Program-made: the position numbers and the translations under genes
Notes under the pieces: generated by a model
Told to the model about the DNA's origin: nothing
Seen by the model: only the letters and a program-made list of their open reading frames with translations
The model's database searches: none
Part shown: positions 18,803-28,099 of the stretch, one piece after another
Layout: every line of letters begins with the position of its first letter
Position numbering within the stretch: the first letter of the stretch is position 1
NCBI RefSeq assembly: GCF_900113025.1
Contig: NZ_FONT01000001.1
Coordinates: forward strand, 620,001 to 684,000
Reading direction: 5' to 3'
Length of the DNA stretch: 64,000 bases
Source: Alteribacillus iranensis
GTDB taxonomy: Bacteria; Bacillota; Bacilli; Bacillales; Marinococcaceae

Positions 18803-19297
18803 TTATTCCGCTTCTTCTTCCTCTGCAGAGTCATTTACGACGGGAGCACTTACTTGTAAGAGCTGCTCACTATTTATCCAGCGATCGTCCTGTAACAACA
18901 GACGGATGTTACCATCGGCATCGCGTTTAACAGACTGTATCGTTCCTTCCACTTCTTCTGTGTCTATAACCATACCCTCTTTTTCAATTTCGCGGAGCCA
19001 CGTTACATCTTTCCCGATTAACTCGCTGTGTTGTACGAGCGATCCGCTTTCTTTCGTATGAACAAGATGCTGAATGGCGTCATTTATGTTTACCATTTGC
19101 TCCAGTGTAGAAAATTGTGCCATCTGAGCAACAAATTCCTTATCCTCCATGGGATTCAACGGATCTTGGTTTGATAGCTGGGCCATCAATATCTTCATGA
19201 AATCATCTTTACCTAAAATATTGCTTTCTTTTTTACTTACTATTTCCGGCCCTTTAGTGGAAGGCGGTGCGTACGTCTCTTGAATGGAATCGGACAT
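18803..19297 (-). CDS. flgD: Hook capping/assembly protein FlgD
   Basis: Scaffold needed to polymerise FlgE; it forms a temporary cap on the growing hook. The 164 residues include the FlgD N-domain signature [21 protein letters not shown] (shown at about 29-49) followed by [14 protein letters not shown]. The protein is short and lacks the long Ig-like cap domains of enteric FlgD, as is usual in Bacillus. CAGGTGAG precedes the ATG. Confidence 0.95.
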   Translation of the reverse strand: MSDSIQETYAPPSTKGPEIVSKKESNILGKDDFMKILMAQLSNQDPLNPMEDKEFVAQMAQFSTLEQMVNINDAIQHLVHTKESGSLVQHSELIGKDVTWLREIEKEGMVIDTEEVEGTIQSVKRDADGNIRLLLQDDRWINSEQLLQVSAPVVNDSAEEEEAE

Positions 19298-19309
19298 TCT
19301 CTCACCTGC

Positions 19310-20662
19310 TTACGCTTGTTCATTAAAAGTAATATCATCCAATATGTTGGAAAATGTTTCTTTCTCCTCTGTTTCTTTTTTCTTTTGCTCATGGTTTTCC
19401 TGTTCCTTGTGCTCTCTACTCTCTTCTTTGTTCTGCTCTTGTTGTGTGTAAGACACTTGCTCTTCTATGTTAATTCGTTCTACCGGTATATTTTGTAGTT
19501 GGAAGGTTTGTCTTAAATGATGAATTTGACTTTCAACTATTTCCTTTGCTGCTTTCGTTGTCGTCATGATATGAGCATGGATGGAACCATTTTGTTGAAT
19601 TAATTTCACATCAAGACGACCGAGGTGTTCAGGGTAAAGTTTTATAGATAATTGCTGAACCCCATTTCGAAACGATTGAAGATGGCTTTTTCCAATTAGA
19701 TCTTGCAGCTGTTTGATAAATTGTTGCTGCTGGGCATGGTCTGTCTTTTTATCCCCTAAATGTATGACAGCTTGTTCGACTGTGTTTAGAACACCAGTGC
19801 TTTCTCTCATTATCGCTTCCGTCTGTAAAGGTTGATGCTCTTGAACCGGTGAGAGGACACTCCTAGAAATGATTTGTTGTAAAAGCTGATCGTTGGTAGA
19901 CATGTTTCTTTTATTCTCACCTATCATTTTCGGTGATTTCAGAAGAAAAGGCACAGACATATTCTGCAGCTGATCCGACCCTGATTTCTTATATATATTC
20001 TCTTTTTCCTGATTGTTCGACTTCCATATCAGCTGTTGTACGAGTTGTTTTACTTCGTTTAATTGAAACGTAAAATCCTCTATCTTCGTAGTTTGAGTAG
20101 TTTGCTCCATCCCGCTCTCTTTATTGTTTAATACTTGGAGAAGAGCGAACATATTTACCATTGCTTGCACAGGTTTTTTTTCTTTTTCTATGAGAAAGGA
20201 AGTTTTATTCGTTTCAAACTTGGGTAAAGTGGATAATGAAGGGGAATATTCGGTCATTCCAGATACTGACTCAATCAAGTCTTTCAGTACTTGCAATGGT
20301 TGTACCCCTTCTAACTGCTCAGCAGCTAATTGATACTCTGCCGGCAACTTTTGAAGCAGCTCTTCCCATTCTCCAGTCCACTCAAATGGTTCTGAACCGA
20401 TCGTTTGACGGATCTCCTCCGAAAAATGTGATACAAGTAAGCTTCCTTCTTCCCAGAGAGAGGCCAGCTCTATTGGTAATTTTTCATTCTTTGCATCTGG
20501 CTCGCTTCCTTCTTTACTATCTATCAACCTATCAAGCAGTTGAAAAAAAGGAGTACTCTCTTTTGACGTGCTATTTCCGCCGACTTCTTCTTGCTTCGTA
20601 TCATTAGATGATTTCGACCCATGCTGTATTGGCAATGATATACCCTTGAATAGTGCCTCCAC
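19310..20662 (-). CDS. fliK: Hook-length control protein FliK
   Basis: Secreted molecular ruler that, on reaching full hook length, makes FlhB switch export specificity. The 450 residues have a long low-conservation N-terminal ruler rich in Gln, Ser and Glu and a C-terminal Flg_hook domain (QQLSIKLYPEHLGRLDVKLIQ, about 340-360), then a charged Glu/Lys/Gln tail. Start is GTG with GGAGGTGACATAG upstream. It precedes flgD in the operon. Confidence 0.95.
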   Translation of the reverse strand: MEALFKGISLPIQHGSKSSNDTKQEEVGGNSTSKESTPFFQLLDRLIDSKEGSEPDAKNEKLPIELASLWEEGSLLVSHFSEEIRQTIGSEPFEWTGEWEELLQKLPAEYQLAAEQLEGVQPLQVLKDLIESVSGMTEYSPSLSTLPKFETNKTSFLIEKEKKPVQAMVNMFALLQVLNNKESGMEQTTQTTKIEDFTFQLNEVKQLVQQLIWKSNNQEKENIYKKSGSDQLQNMSVPFLLKSPKMIGENKRNMSTNDQLLQQIISRSVLSPVQEHQPLQTEAIMRESTGVLNTVEQAVIHLGDKKTDHAQQQQFIKQLQDLIGKSHLQSFRNGVQQLSIKLYPEHLGRLDVKLIQQNGSIHAHIMTTTKAAKEIVESQIHHLRQTFQLQNIPVERINIEEQVSYTQQEQNKEESREHKEQENHEQKKKETEEKETFSNILDDITFNEQA

Positions 20663-20688
20663 CTATGTCACCTCCTTTCACATTTTAA

Positions 20689-21249
20689 TTAATCGTCTAA
20701 TTCATTCATTATCTTTGCCGCTTTTTCAGGCTCCATTTTCCCTAGAATGGACGCCCTTGCTTCGGTGCTCATTTCTTCCATATGTAACAAAATATCTCCG
20801 TTATTCATTTCAGATAATATAGCAGCCGCTTTTCCCGCGCTCATGTTCTCATAAATTTGCGCCACTTCTTTTAAATGGCTATTACTTGCTGGTTCTTCCT
20901 CTTCCCTTTCAGCTTCTATCGATATGTGAAGCTCCTCGAGCTCCTCTTCTAACGTTCTAATCTCTTGATTCTTTGTGTCCAACTCTTGCTGAAGTCTTGT
21001 AATCTCTTCTTCTTTCTCATTGATTACATCTGTCGATTCCACCGATTCTTCCGATTTCTCTTCTTCAAACATAGCTGCTGCAAGTGGGAAATCTTGGATG
21101 GCGTTTTTACCCAAATCTGCAACATTCACACCTAATATCGACAAAATTACGGTACCAAGAACAAGGGCAAACAACACTGGAATCAGAATAAGAAATACAA
21201 ACCATTGGAATTTCCCGGCTTTCTTTTCTTTTTTAACGCTTGAGGCCAT
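20689..21249 (-). CDS. ylxF: YlxF, MotE/MgtE-N-like flagellar operon protein
   Basis: Membrane-anchored coiled-coil protein of the fla/che operon; related to the MotE family of periplasmic motor-associated proteins, with no precise role established here. From the ATG at 21249 (186 residues, GAGGTGATCC upstream) there is a basic start MASSVKKEKK, one membrane helix (about 13-37), a Glu-rich coiled coil (65-115) and a C-terminal MgtE-N-like domain with IYENMSAGKAAAILSEM and MEPEKAAKIMNEL. An upstream in-frame ATG at 21297 overlaps fliJ and lacks a ribosome site. Confidence 0.88.
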   Translation of the reverse strand: MASSVKKEKKAGKFQWFVFLILIPVLFALVLGTVILSILGVNVADLGKNAIQDFPLAAAMFEEEKSEESVESTDVINEKEEEITRLQQELDTKNQEIRTLEEELEELHISIEAEREEEEPASNSHLKEVAQIYENMSAGKAAAILSEMNNGDILLHMEEMSTEARASILGKMEPEKAAKIMNELDD

Positions 21250-21253
21250 TGGA

Positions 21254-21700
21254 TCACCTCGTTTCGACGAAAGCATAGTTTCTAATAGAAATTTCATCCA
21301 TCATTTTTAACTCTTCTTGCTTTCTTAGTTTGTCATACTCTTCTTTTTCTTTCTCTTTCATTTTTTCATATCTTTTACATTCAATTGCCGCGCTTTGTAA
21401 TTCATCTTCTTTTCTATACATTTGATCTCTTGCAACATTTGTTTCTTGGGTGATTTTGCTGATTTTGTTCTGCAGGTGGAGCAGCAGCTTTTCATTATGC
21501 TGAAGCTGATAGATCTTTACACCCTTCGTCATCTGCTTTTCGTAAAGATCTTCCATTTCTTCTTTTTGCCTTAATAATTCATATAACGAAGTAGCCATCT
21601 TTTCAAACTGTGTCACAGATTGATGATATTCTTGTTCTCTTTTTTCTTTTTCCTTCTTTTTCATGTCTAATATTTTCTCGAAAGAGTATTGGAACGTCAT
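21254..21700 (-). CDS. fliJ: Flagellar export chaperone FliJ
   Basis: Cytosolic coiled-coil protein that acts as the stalk of the FliI ATPase ring and escorts chaperones to FlhA. The 148 residues are almost all charged heptad-like helix from FEKILDMKKKEKEKREQEYH onward. It overlaps the fliI stop by 4 bases. Sequence identity is always low in this family; operon place and coiled-coil character give the call. Confidence 0.95.
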   Translation of the reverse strand: MTFQYSFEKILDMKKKEKEKREQEYHQSVTQFEKMATSLYELLRQKEEMEDLYEKQMTKGVKIYQLQHNEKLLLHLQNKISKITQETNVARDQMYRKEDELQSAAIECKRYEKMKEKEKEEYDKLRKQEELKMMDEISIRNYAFVETR

Positions 21701-23025
21701 GATAGATCTCCTCTAGCAGAAAAATTTTCCACTAAAAAACCGACAGTATGATCATAAGTTTGCGGTTCTCCAGTAGATTGCTGCAGAAAACCATTTACCA
21801 GAGGATAGGCCTGGATAGCTTGATCGATCTCTGGTGAGGATCCTTTTTTGTATGCTCCGATATTTATTAAATCTTCTGCTTCCACGTAAGTAGCTAAGGA
21901 CTTACGAAAGGCTTCCGCTGCTTTTCTGTGCTGTTCCGTTACTATCTCTCCCATGATCCTGCTCACACTTTTTAATATATTAATAGCAGGGTAATGACCT
22001 TTATCAGCGAGCTTACGATCCAGGACTAAATGCCCATCTAAAATACCCCTTACTGCATCAGCGATCGGTTCGTTCATATCATCCCCATCAACTAGAACAG
22101 TATAGAAGGCTGTGATCGTTCCCTTGTCATTTGTCCCTGAGCGTTCAAGTAAACGAGGAAGAAGCGCAAACACAGATGGTGTATATCCTTTTGTAGTTGG
22201 AGGCTCCCCTACTGCAAGTCCTATTTCCCGCTGTGCCATCGCAAATCTTGTTACTGAGTCCATCATTAAATTCACATGTTGGCCTTGATCTCTGAAGTAC
22301 TCAGCAATAGCCGTCGCAGTTAAAGCTCCTTTAATCCGCATTAAGGCGGGTTGATCTGATGTGGCGACAATAACCACAGACTTTTTCATACCTTCTTCTC
22401 CCAAATCACGTTCGATAAAATCTTTTACCTCCCGGCCCCGTTCCCCAATTAAAGCAATGACATTGACATCGGCGTCAGAATAACGTGTAATCATGGAGAG
22501 TAATGTACTTTTTCCAACCCCACTTCCTGCAAAGATGCCCACTCTTTGTCCTTTTCCAACGGTGAGCAGGCCATCTATTGCTTTAACACCGAGGGAGAGA
22601 GGCTCCTCTATGCGAGGTCTCGTCAACGGATTGGGGGGCTGCTTTTCTGTTTCTATGGTTATTAGGCCTTCTGGTAATGGTGATTGATCTAACGGAATGC
22701 CTGTCCCATCTAGTACTTTGCCGATGATCCCTGTACCTGTCTTCACTTGCAATGGTTTTTTTGTTGCTTCTACTAAACTACCAGGTCCAATTTCAGACGT
22801 TTGCTTTAACGGCATCAACAATACATTCTTATCTTTAAACCCCACTACTTCGGCTTTTGTCGTCTCTTTTGTATTCGTAGAATGGATAAGGCAAATATCT
22901 CCTACTGCGGTTTTCGGACCTTGCGATTCAATAGTGAGACCAACCACCCGTGTTACTTTTCCATACTCTTTGTATGGATTAATATCTTTCACTTTCGTAA
23001 TAAGATCGGCCGCTTTCATTGTCAT
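21697..23025 (-). CDS. fliI: Flagellar export ATPase FliI
   Basis: Hexameric ATPase of the flagellar type III export apparatus, related to the F1 beta subunit. The 442 residues have P-loop FAGSGVGKSTLLSM near residue 167-180, Walker B VNLMMDSVTRFAMAQRE near 250, and the ATP synthase alpha/beta signature region (PAINILKSVSRIM). Two in-frame ATGs (residues 1 and 3) are possible starts. It follows fliH by one base. Confidence 0.98.
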   Translation of the reverse strand: MTMKAADLITKVKDINPYKEYGKVTRVVGLTIESQGPKTAVGDICLIHSTNTKETTKAEVVGFKDKNVLLMPLKQTSEIGPGSLVEATKKPLQVKTGTGIIGKVLDGTGIPLDQSPLPEGLITIETEKQPPNPLTRPRIEEPLSLGVKAIDGLLTVGKGQRVGIFAGSGVGKSTLLSMITRYSDADVNVIALIGERGREVKDFIERDLGEEGMKKSVVIVATSDQPALMRIKGALTATAIAEYFRDQGQHVNLMMDSVTRFAMAQREIGLAVGEPPTTKGYTPSVFALLPRLLERSGTNDKGTITAFYTVLVDGDDMNEPIADAVRGILDGHLVLDRKLADKGHYPAINILKSVSRIMGEIVTEQHRKAAEAFRKSLATYVEAEDLINIGAYKKGSSPEIDQAIQAYPLVNGFLQQSTGEPQTYDHTVGFLVENFSARGDLS

Positions 23026-23026
23026 T

Positions 23027-23806
23027 TCACTCTTTCAATTGTTCCATAAGAACAGACTTTATCTCGTTAAATTGACTGTCAAGAGAGGCATCCACTTTCC
23101 CATAAGGGGTTTCGATAATACACGATCCAAGAGATAAGGATGAATCTGGGAAAATCATTAATTCTTGAGCATGCCCGAGAATTTTTTCTAATTCTTTTCG
23201 AATTTGTCTTGTTTGCTCATAGTGAGATGGCGATACGTAAATCGTTATTTCTTCGTTTTCTTTGACTTCTTCTAAAGCTTGTTTAACGAGCTGATTCCAT
23301 AAGTCTTCGGAAGATTCAAAAGATGTTTCAACAATGCGGCGTGCGACTTCTAAGGCAAGATTTAAAATGACAGGTTCTGCCTCGGAAAGATAATGCTCAT
23401 ACTCTTTTTTTGCTTTTGTGATTACGTGGCGTGCTTCTTCTATGGCCTCTTCGTAAGTCTGCTGCCCCTCTTTGCGCCCTTTTTCAAATCCTTCTTCAAA
23501 GCCTTTTTTCTGAGCTTCATCGTATGCTTCATGAATGAGAAGCTTAGAGTTCTCTTCTTCTTCACTGATTTTCTGTCTTGCATCTTCTAACTCATGTACG
23601 GCTTGATTTTTCAATTGATAAGCTTGTTTTTCAACTTCCATTGCTTTCTGCTTCGCTTCTCTCAGTGATCTCATGTAGTCTTTGTTCTCTTGTTGCTGTA
23701 GAGAAGGAGCTTCCTTTAGTGTCGTAACAGTTTTCAAAGTAATGGACTTTGTCACCGTGTTTGCCGATTTTGTTTGTTCTGCTTTTATAACTTTAGACAA
23801 TGACAT
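23027..23806 (-). CDS. fliH: Flagellar export regulator FliH
   Basis: Peripheral stator of the export ATPase; binds FliI and the C-ring. From the ATG at 23806 (259 residues) the N-terminal half is a long charged coiled coil with a GxxxG-like stretch (KKGFEEGFEKGRKEGQQ, about 120-136), and the C-domain resembles V/F-type ATPase subunit E/delta. A frame extension to 23845 would run deeper into fliG and lacks a ribosome site, whereas GGAGG lies 5 bases before 23806. It overlaps fliG by 14 bases. Confidence 0.94.
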   Translation of the reverse strand: MSLSKVIKAEQTKSANTVTKSITLKTVTTLKEAPSLQQQENKDYMRSLREAKQKAMEVEKQAYQLKNQAVHELEDARQKISEEEENSKLLIHEAYDEAQKKGFEEGFEKGRKEGQQTYEEAIEEARHVITKAKKEYEHYLSEAEPVILNLALEVARRIVETSFESSEDLWNQLVKQALEEVKENEEITIYVSPSHYEQTRQIRKELEKILGHAQELMIFPDSSLSLGSCIIETPYGKVDASLDSQFNEIKSVLMEQLKE

Positions 23807-24806
23807 CATCTCCTCCACCGCGAGCAATGACGATCTCTCCAGCATCCTCTAGTCGGCGGATAACGGAGACAATAGTTGTTTGGGCCTCCTCTACATCACG
23901 CAATCGGACTGGCCCCATAAACTCTATCTCTTCCTTTATCGTTTCTGCCATACGTTGTGACATGTTACCAAACACTACTTTTTTCACTTCTTCACTTGCA
24001 GCTTTCAACGCCAGCTGGAGATCTTCATTTTCTACATCTCGTATAACTCGTTGGATCGATCGATTATCAAGTGTGACAATATCTTCAAACACGAACATTC
24101 TCTTTTTCACTTCTTCTGCAAGGTCAGCATCCTGTAATTCCAACGTTTCTAGAATTGTTCTCTCTGTACTGCGATCTACTCCATTGAGAACTTCTACGAG
24201 AGATTCAATGCCGCCAGCTTCCGTGTAATCTTGTGTCACGGTAGTGGATAATTTTTGTTCTAACACATGTTCTACTTCATTGATGATCTCAGGTGACGTA
24301 CTGTCCATAGTTGCTATTCGTTTGGCTACATCCGCTTGCACTTCTTGTGGAAGGCTGGACAAAATTTGACCGGATTGAACAGGGTCTAAATATGAGAGTA
24401 TTAACGCAATGGTTTGTGGGTGTTCATGTTGAATAAAGTTAAGAATTTGGGCTGGATCAGCTTTGCGAGCAAAATCAAAGGGACGCACTTGCAAGGTGGA
24501 CGTGAGTCTTTCAATGATAGACATAGCCTCATCTTCTCCCAGCGCTTTTTCTAAGACATTTTTGGCATACCCAATACCACCTTGTGAAATATACTCTTGG
24601 GCAACCGCTATTTGATGGAATTCTTCAAGTACTTCTTCTTTTGTCTCATTATCAACTCTCCGCACATTAGCAATTTCCAACGTTAATTGTTCAATTTCTT
24701 CTTCACTTAAATATTTATAAATTTCAGCCGAAGCTGTCGGGCCTAATGAGATGAGTAATGCCGCTGCTTTTTGCCGTCCGCTTAATTGGTTTCTCGTCCT
24801 CGGCAT
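23793..24806 (-). CDS. fliG: Flagellar motor switch protein FliG
   Basis: Rotor protein linking the MS-ring (FliF) to the C-ring and interacting with the MotA stator. The 337 residues are of standard length: N-domain with SGRQKAAALLISLGP, the EHPQTIALILSYLDP middle segment (EHPQ motif, about 120-138) and a C-domain with the charged torque helix VLRD-type segment VIRDVENEDLQLALKAASEEVKK. AAGGGAG precedes the ATG. Confidence 0.98.
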   Translation of the reverse strand: MPRTRNQLSGRQKAAALLISLGPTASAEIYKYLSEEEIEQLTLEIANVRRVDNETKEEVLEEFHQIAVAQEYISQGGIGYAKNVLEKALGEDEAMSIIERLTSTLQVRPFDFARKADPAQILNFIQHEHPQTIALILSYLDPVQSGQILSSLPQEVQADVAKRIATMDSTSPEIINEVEHVLEQKLSTTVTQDYTEAGGIESLVEVLNGVDRSTERTILETLELQDADLAEEVKKRMFVFEDIVTLDNRSIQRVIRDVENEDLQLALKAASEEVKKVVFGNMSQRMAETIKEEIEFMGPVRLRDVEEAQTTIVSVIRRLEDAGEIVIARGGGDDVIV

Positions 24807-24824
24807 TCGTCTTGCTCCCTTCTC

Positions 24825-26414
24825 TTAATCCTCAGACAACCATGTCCTTAGTAACTTTGAAAATTCTTCTGGGTTATCTTTTGCTAAGTTCTCTAGCTGT
24901 TTGCGCCGAATTGCATGCTCTGTCTGCTCCTCTTCAGGCAGCTCTGGAACTTCTTGCTCTGTTTCCGTTTCACCAAGAAATAGATCCTCTTCTTTGTCTG
25001 TCTTTCTTTTTCTTAGGAGAAGGAATAACAAAAGTAATACGGATGCTGCCAAGACGCCGGCTGCTATATACATCCATAGTGGTATACTTGACGTCGGTTC
25101 TGATTCCATATCGACTTTTCCATTAAATTGCTGTGCTGAGACAAAAATTTTATCAAGAACCTCTGCATCAGTTACCTCATCCATATATGTTTCATCAATA
25201 CTAGTACTTACAACAGTACTTAATATTTGTTCGATATCTCCTATCGTCTGCGGGTTTAGAGAGTTAGGATCTTCTGGATTCGGTGGTTCTACCATGACTT
25301 GAATTCCCATATCCCTAATTTTGTATGGGCTTTCGACGATTTCTTTGTGGATGCGGTTCACTTCGTTATTTATACGGTTTTCCGTTCGTTCATAATCCCC
25401 TTCACTCCCAGCTGCAGCGCCAGGATAGTTGGCTATATCCTCTTCTCCTGCTCCTGGAACGCCTCCGTCCTGCGGAGCTCCCCCTTCATACGATTCCGTA
25501 ATGCGCTCAGCACTTATCTCAATACCTTCCATGTTTTCCTCATCAACTGGTTCGACAAGCTGTTCTTCTCTGTTTTCTTGAGTAAAATCTAGATCTGTTG
25601 TTACAGCGACAACCACCTTATCGGGTCCCATCATAGTGCCAAGCATTTGCTGAATTTGTGATTGTATATCTTTTTCAATGTCTTCTTGAATATTTCGTTG
25701 TTCTTGATATGCATTCATGGTGGATCCTGAATTATTTTGTTTTTCTTGATCAAAATACTCAAATCTTTCATTCATGATGACGATATTATCTTCAGACAGG
25801 TTCGGAACACTTTTTGAAACTAGATGATACAAAGCTTGAACTTGAGACTGTTCTACGTTACTTCTCCCGCCAGTATCAAGGACAACGGATGCTGTAGCGC
25901 TATCTTGTTCTTCTGATACCCACGTCGACTCTTCAGGCAAAGTAATCATCACGTTTGCTTTATCTACACCTTCAATGTTTTCAATTAGTTTCTCAAGTTC
26001 TGTTTGCATCGCTGCACGTTCCATGACATTGAATTCGTTATCGGTCATCCCAAAACCCATTTGACCTTCAATAAAGCTGTAATCAATGGAGCCGCTCTTC
26101 GGAATACCTTCTGCAGCCAGCTCTACTTTGAGTGCATCGACTTCGGAGGATGGGACGCTAATCGTCGTTCCGTCGTTCGATAGTTGAGAACTGACCCCTC
26201 TTGCATCTAAGCTCTCTTTAATTTGTCCTGTCTCTTCAGGGGGGAGATCCGTGTATAACGGGGTATACGAAGTACGAAAGCCGAAGAAAGCAGAAAGAAA
26301 GAGCACAACAATGAGGAGGATGAGTAGAGCGAGAAGCAAGCTTTTTTGTTTTTTCGTACGCTGGTTCCAGTATGCAGTTATTTTATCTTTCTCTTGGATC
26401 AACTTCTCTTTCAT
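24825..26414 (-). CDS. fliF: Flagellar MS-ring protein FliF
   Basis: Membrane ring on which the whole basal body is built. From the ATG at 26414 (529 residues; GGGAGGAACC upstream; an in-frame TTG four codons earlier lies inside the ribosome site) there is a membrane helix at about 22-45, two ring-building motifs (YSFIEGQMGFGMTDNEF; VMITLPEESTW), a low-complexity loop, a second helix near 440 and an acidic C-terminal FliG-binding tail (EEFSKLLRTWLSED). Confidence 0.97.
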   Translation of the reverse strand: MKEKLIQEKDKITAYWNQRTKKQKSLLLALLILLIVVLFLSAFFGFRTSYTPLYTDLPPEETGQIKESLDARGVSSQLSNDGTTISVPSSEVDALKVELAAEGIPKSGSIDYSFIEGQMGFGMTDNEFNVMERAAMQTELEKLIENIEGVDKANVMITLPEESTWVSEEQDSATASVVLDTGGRSNVEQSQVQALYHLVSKSVPNLSEDNIVIMNERFEYFDQEKQNNSGSTMNAYQEQRNIQEDIEKDIQSQIQQMLGTMMGPDKVVVAVTTDLDFTQENREEQLVEPVDEENMEGIEISAERITESYEGGAPQDGGVPGAGEEDIANYPGAAAGSEGDYERTENRINNEVNRIHKEIVESPYKIRDMGIQVMVEPPNPEDPNSLNPQTIGDIEQILSTVVSTSIDETYMDEVTDAEVLDKIFVSAQQFNGKVDMESEPTSSIPLWMYIAAGVLAASVLLLLFLLLRKRKTDKEEDLFLGETETEQEVPELPEEEQTEHAIRRKQLENLAKDNPEEFSKLLRTWLSED

Positions 26415-26438
26415 GGTTCCTCCCAATTATTCGACTAG

Positions 26439-26756
26439 TTACACTTGCATTCGCATCATTTCTTGGTATGCTTCTAATGCTTTATTTCTGACCTCAATGG
26501 TTGTTTGTAATAAAACACTAGCTTTCTCTGCAGAAATCATCACGTCGTGTAAATTTTCCACTTCTCCAGTAACCAATTTTTGAGTCATTTGATCTGATTC
26601 ATGCTGAGCTTCGTTTACACGATGTATGGCTTCAGTAAATACTTTTTTAAAATCAGCCTGGACTTCCGCTGGAGATTTACTTACGGAAGCTTCTTGTTTT
26701 GGCTGAATAGGGTTCATATATGTATTATTAATGAGCGAGCTATCCACCTGTATCAT
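26439..26756 (-). CDS. fliE: Flagellar rod adaptor protein FliE
   Basis: Joins the MS-ring to the proximal rod and is needed for export gating. The 105 residues have the C-terminal FliE signature (LVTGEVENLHDVMISAEKA, about 63-81, then VQ-type LLQTTIEVRNKALEAYQEMMRMQV). The ATG is preceded immediately by AAAAGGA, too close for an ideal ribosome site; a GTG three codons later is an alternative. It lies between flgC and fliF. Confidence 0.95.
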   Translation of the reverse strand: MIQVDSSLINNTYMNPIQPKQEASVSKSPAEVQADFKKVFTEAIHRVNEAQHESDQMTQKLVTGEVENLHDVMISAEKASVLLQTTIEVRNKALEAYQEMMRMQV

Positions 26757-26775
26757 TCCTTTTCTAGGCTATTCG

Positions 26776-27234
26776 TTATTGACCTCTTCCTATTTCAAGT
26801 GCCTTAAGAAGCATGTTTTTAGAAGCATTCATTACAGTGACATTCGCTTCGTAGGACCTGGTAGCACTCATCATATTCGTCATTTCCTTCAATGGATCTA
26901 CATTGGGCAATTGGACAAAACCGTTGTCATCAGCTTCCGGGTGACTCGGTTGGTATACTTGTTTGAAAGGGGTCTGATCTTCGACTATCCTGTTGACTTT
27001 CACCCCTCCGCCCTGATTCTCCGATCCTTGCTTTGCTTTTTGAAGATAAGACGAAAATTGATTATCTTGTGGTGAAAAAGACACCATCTTCCTTCTGTAA
27101 GGCTCCCATTCCCCGTCAACCAAACGGCCTCTAGTAGACTCCGCGTTTGCCATATTTGCTGCAGTCACATCCATGCGAAGCCGTTGTGCTGTGAGTCCGG
27201 ATGCAGAAGCATTCACGCTATGAAATAACCCCAT
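26776..27234 (-). CDS. flgC: Flagellar proximal rod protein FlgC
   Basis: Rod subunit of the basal body. The 152 residues have the rod/hook N-terminal motif (ASGLTAQRLRMDVTAANMANAEST) and the C-terminal helix PLKEMTNMMSATRSYEANV. It lies 3 bases after flgB. Confidence 0.97.
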   Translation of the reverse strand: MGLFHSVNASASGLTAQRLRMDVTAANMANAESTRGRLVDGEWEPYRRKMVSFSPQDNQFSSYLQKAKQGSENQGGGVKVNRIVEDQTPFKQVYQPSHPEADDNGFVQLPNVDPLKEMTNMMSATRSYEANVTVMNASKNMLLKALEIGRGQ

Positions 27235-27237
27235 CTA

Positions 27238-27630
27238 TCATCGTCCGCCTTTCACAGCTGTTTTTAAGCTGCCATATTTACTGCTAATTCGATCAGCAAG
27301 TGCATTATACAAAATTTGGTTTTTTGCAAGGTTCGACATTTCTTTATCGATATCGACATTATTACCGTTATGGTTATAATCAGTCGATTTGTCGACAGAA
27401 ACATAGGCTTGTCCGTTTGCTTTGCCGAATTCTATGTGCTGCGGCATGGTTCGTTCTGCTTCTAAACGGTGTGATGCATTGTCTAAAGCGTGACGAAACT
27501 GAGCACGTTTCGCTTTATAATTAGGAGTGTCGACATTCGCAATATTTTGAGAAATAGCCCGTTGTTCCAATTGCGCCCCCGCCATTCCTTTTTCTAACAT
27601 CTGAAGTGATGTGGAATTAAATAAATTCAT
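27238..27630 (-). CDS. flgB: Flagellar proximal rod protein FlgB
   Basis: Proximal rod subunit and first gene of the fla/che operon. The 130 residues contain the rod motif (LEQRAISQNIANVDTPNYKAK, about 22-42) and a C-terminal helix with MSNLAKNQILYNALADRISSK. A strong ribosome site AAAAAGGAGGGGG precedes the ATG. About 130 bp upstream is the predicted operon promoter. Confidence 0.97.
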   Translation of the reverse strand: MNLFNSTSLQMLEKGMAGAQLEQRAISQNIANVDTPNYKAKRAQFRHALDNASHRLEAERTMPQHIEFGKANGQAYVSVDKSTDYNHNGNNVDIDKEMSNLAKNQILYNALADRISSKYGSLKTAVKGGR

Positions 27631-27690
27631 ACATCCCCCTCCTTTTTAACTATCGCATAAGTACCTCAACTTTTGTCATGAAAAAAATGT

Positions 27691-27705
27691 GAATTTCTTT
27701 AAATT
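27691..27705. promoter_or_regulatory. Candidate CodY box in the fla/che leader
   Basis: The 15-mer GAATTTCTTTAAATT matches the published CodY consensus AATTTTCWGAAAATT with 4 mismatches. It sits between the predicted promoter and flgB, and CodY represses the fla/che promoter in B. subtilis. The surrounding sequence is very AT-rich, so a chance match is possible. Confidence 0.3.
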
Positions 27706-27762
27706 CCAGTAAATATTGTCATATTATGTCTTAATTTAAGAATTCCTTCCTAATCCTAACTC

Positions 27763-27791
27763 ATTGTATAAAATTATGGTAAATATGTCTA
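27763..27791 (-). promoter_or_regulatory. Sigma-A promoter of the fla/che operon
   Basis: On the minus strand TAGACA (27791-27786) and TACAAT (27768-27763) are separated by exactly 17 bases, about 130 bases before flgB. I did not find a convincing sigma-D promoter (TAAA-N15-GCCGATAT) nearby. Confidence 0.65.
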
Positions 27792-27805
27792 CAACATTTT
27801 TACCT

Positions 27806-28099
27806 AATACAGACAATCAAGATAAAAGAACCACTTGTTAAACTAGGCTTTTTGACTATTTAAATTTTACGTCTTTGCTTTCTTTTTCCTATATTAATAA
27901 AATATTCTCCCTTTATTTACATTCGAATCGCCATTTTTAACGGGCTTACTCATTTAAATATATGGACCGTAACTATAGTTCTACGTACTGTTAACATTTC
28001 TTCATGCTCTCTCTGTAACCACAAAATAAATGTTATATGAATAGACTGAAATAATGAAAGGTTAAGGCAAGAAGATAAAAAAGAGGGGGTGTAAGTAGC
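27806..28099. other. AT-rich intergenic stretch between codY and flgB
   Basis: About 290 bp with no gene on either strand, rich in A and T and lacking obvious repeats. It lies upstream of the fla/che promoter and could carry binding sites for regulators, but nothing specific beyond the sites listed separately can be named. Confidence 0.4.

Noticed and set aside
23800-24228. A 142-codon plus-strand frame rich in Ser
   Set aside because: It is antisense to the fliG C-domain and shows only the composition expected from reverse reading of acidic codons.
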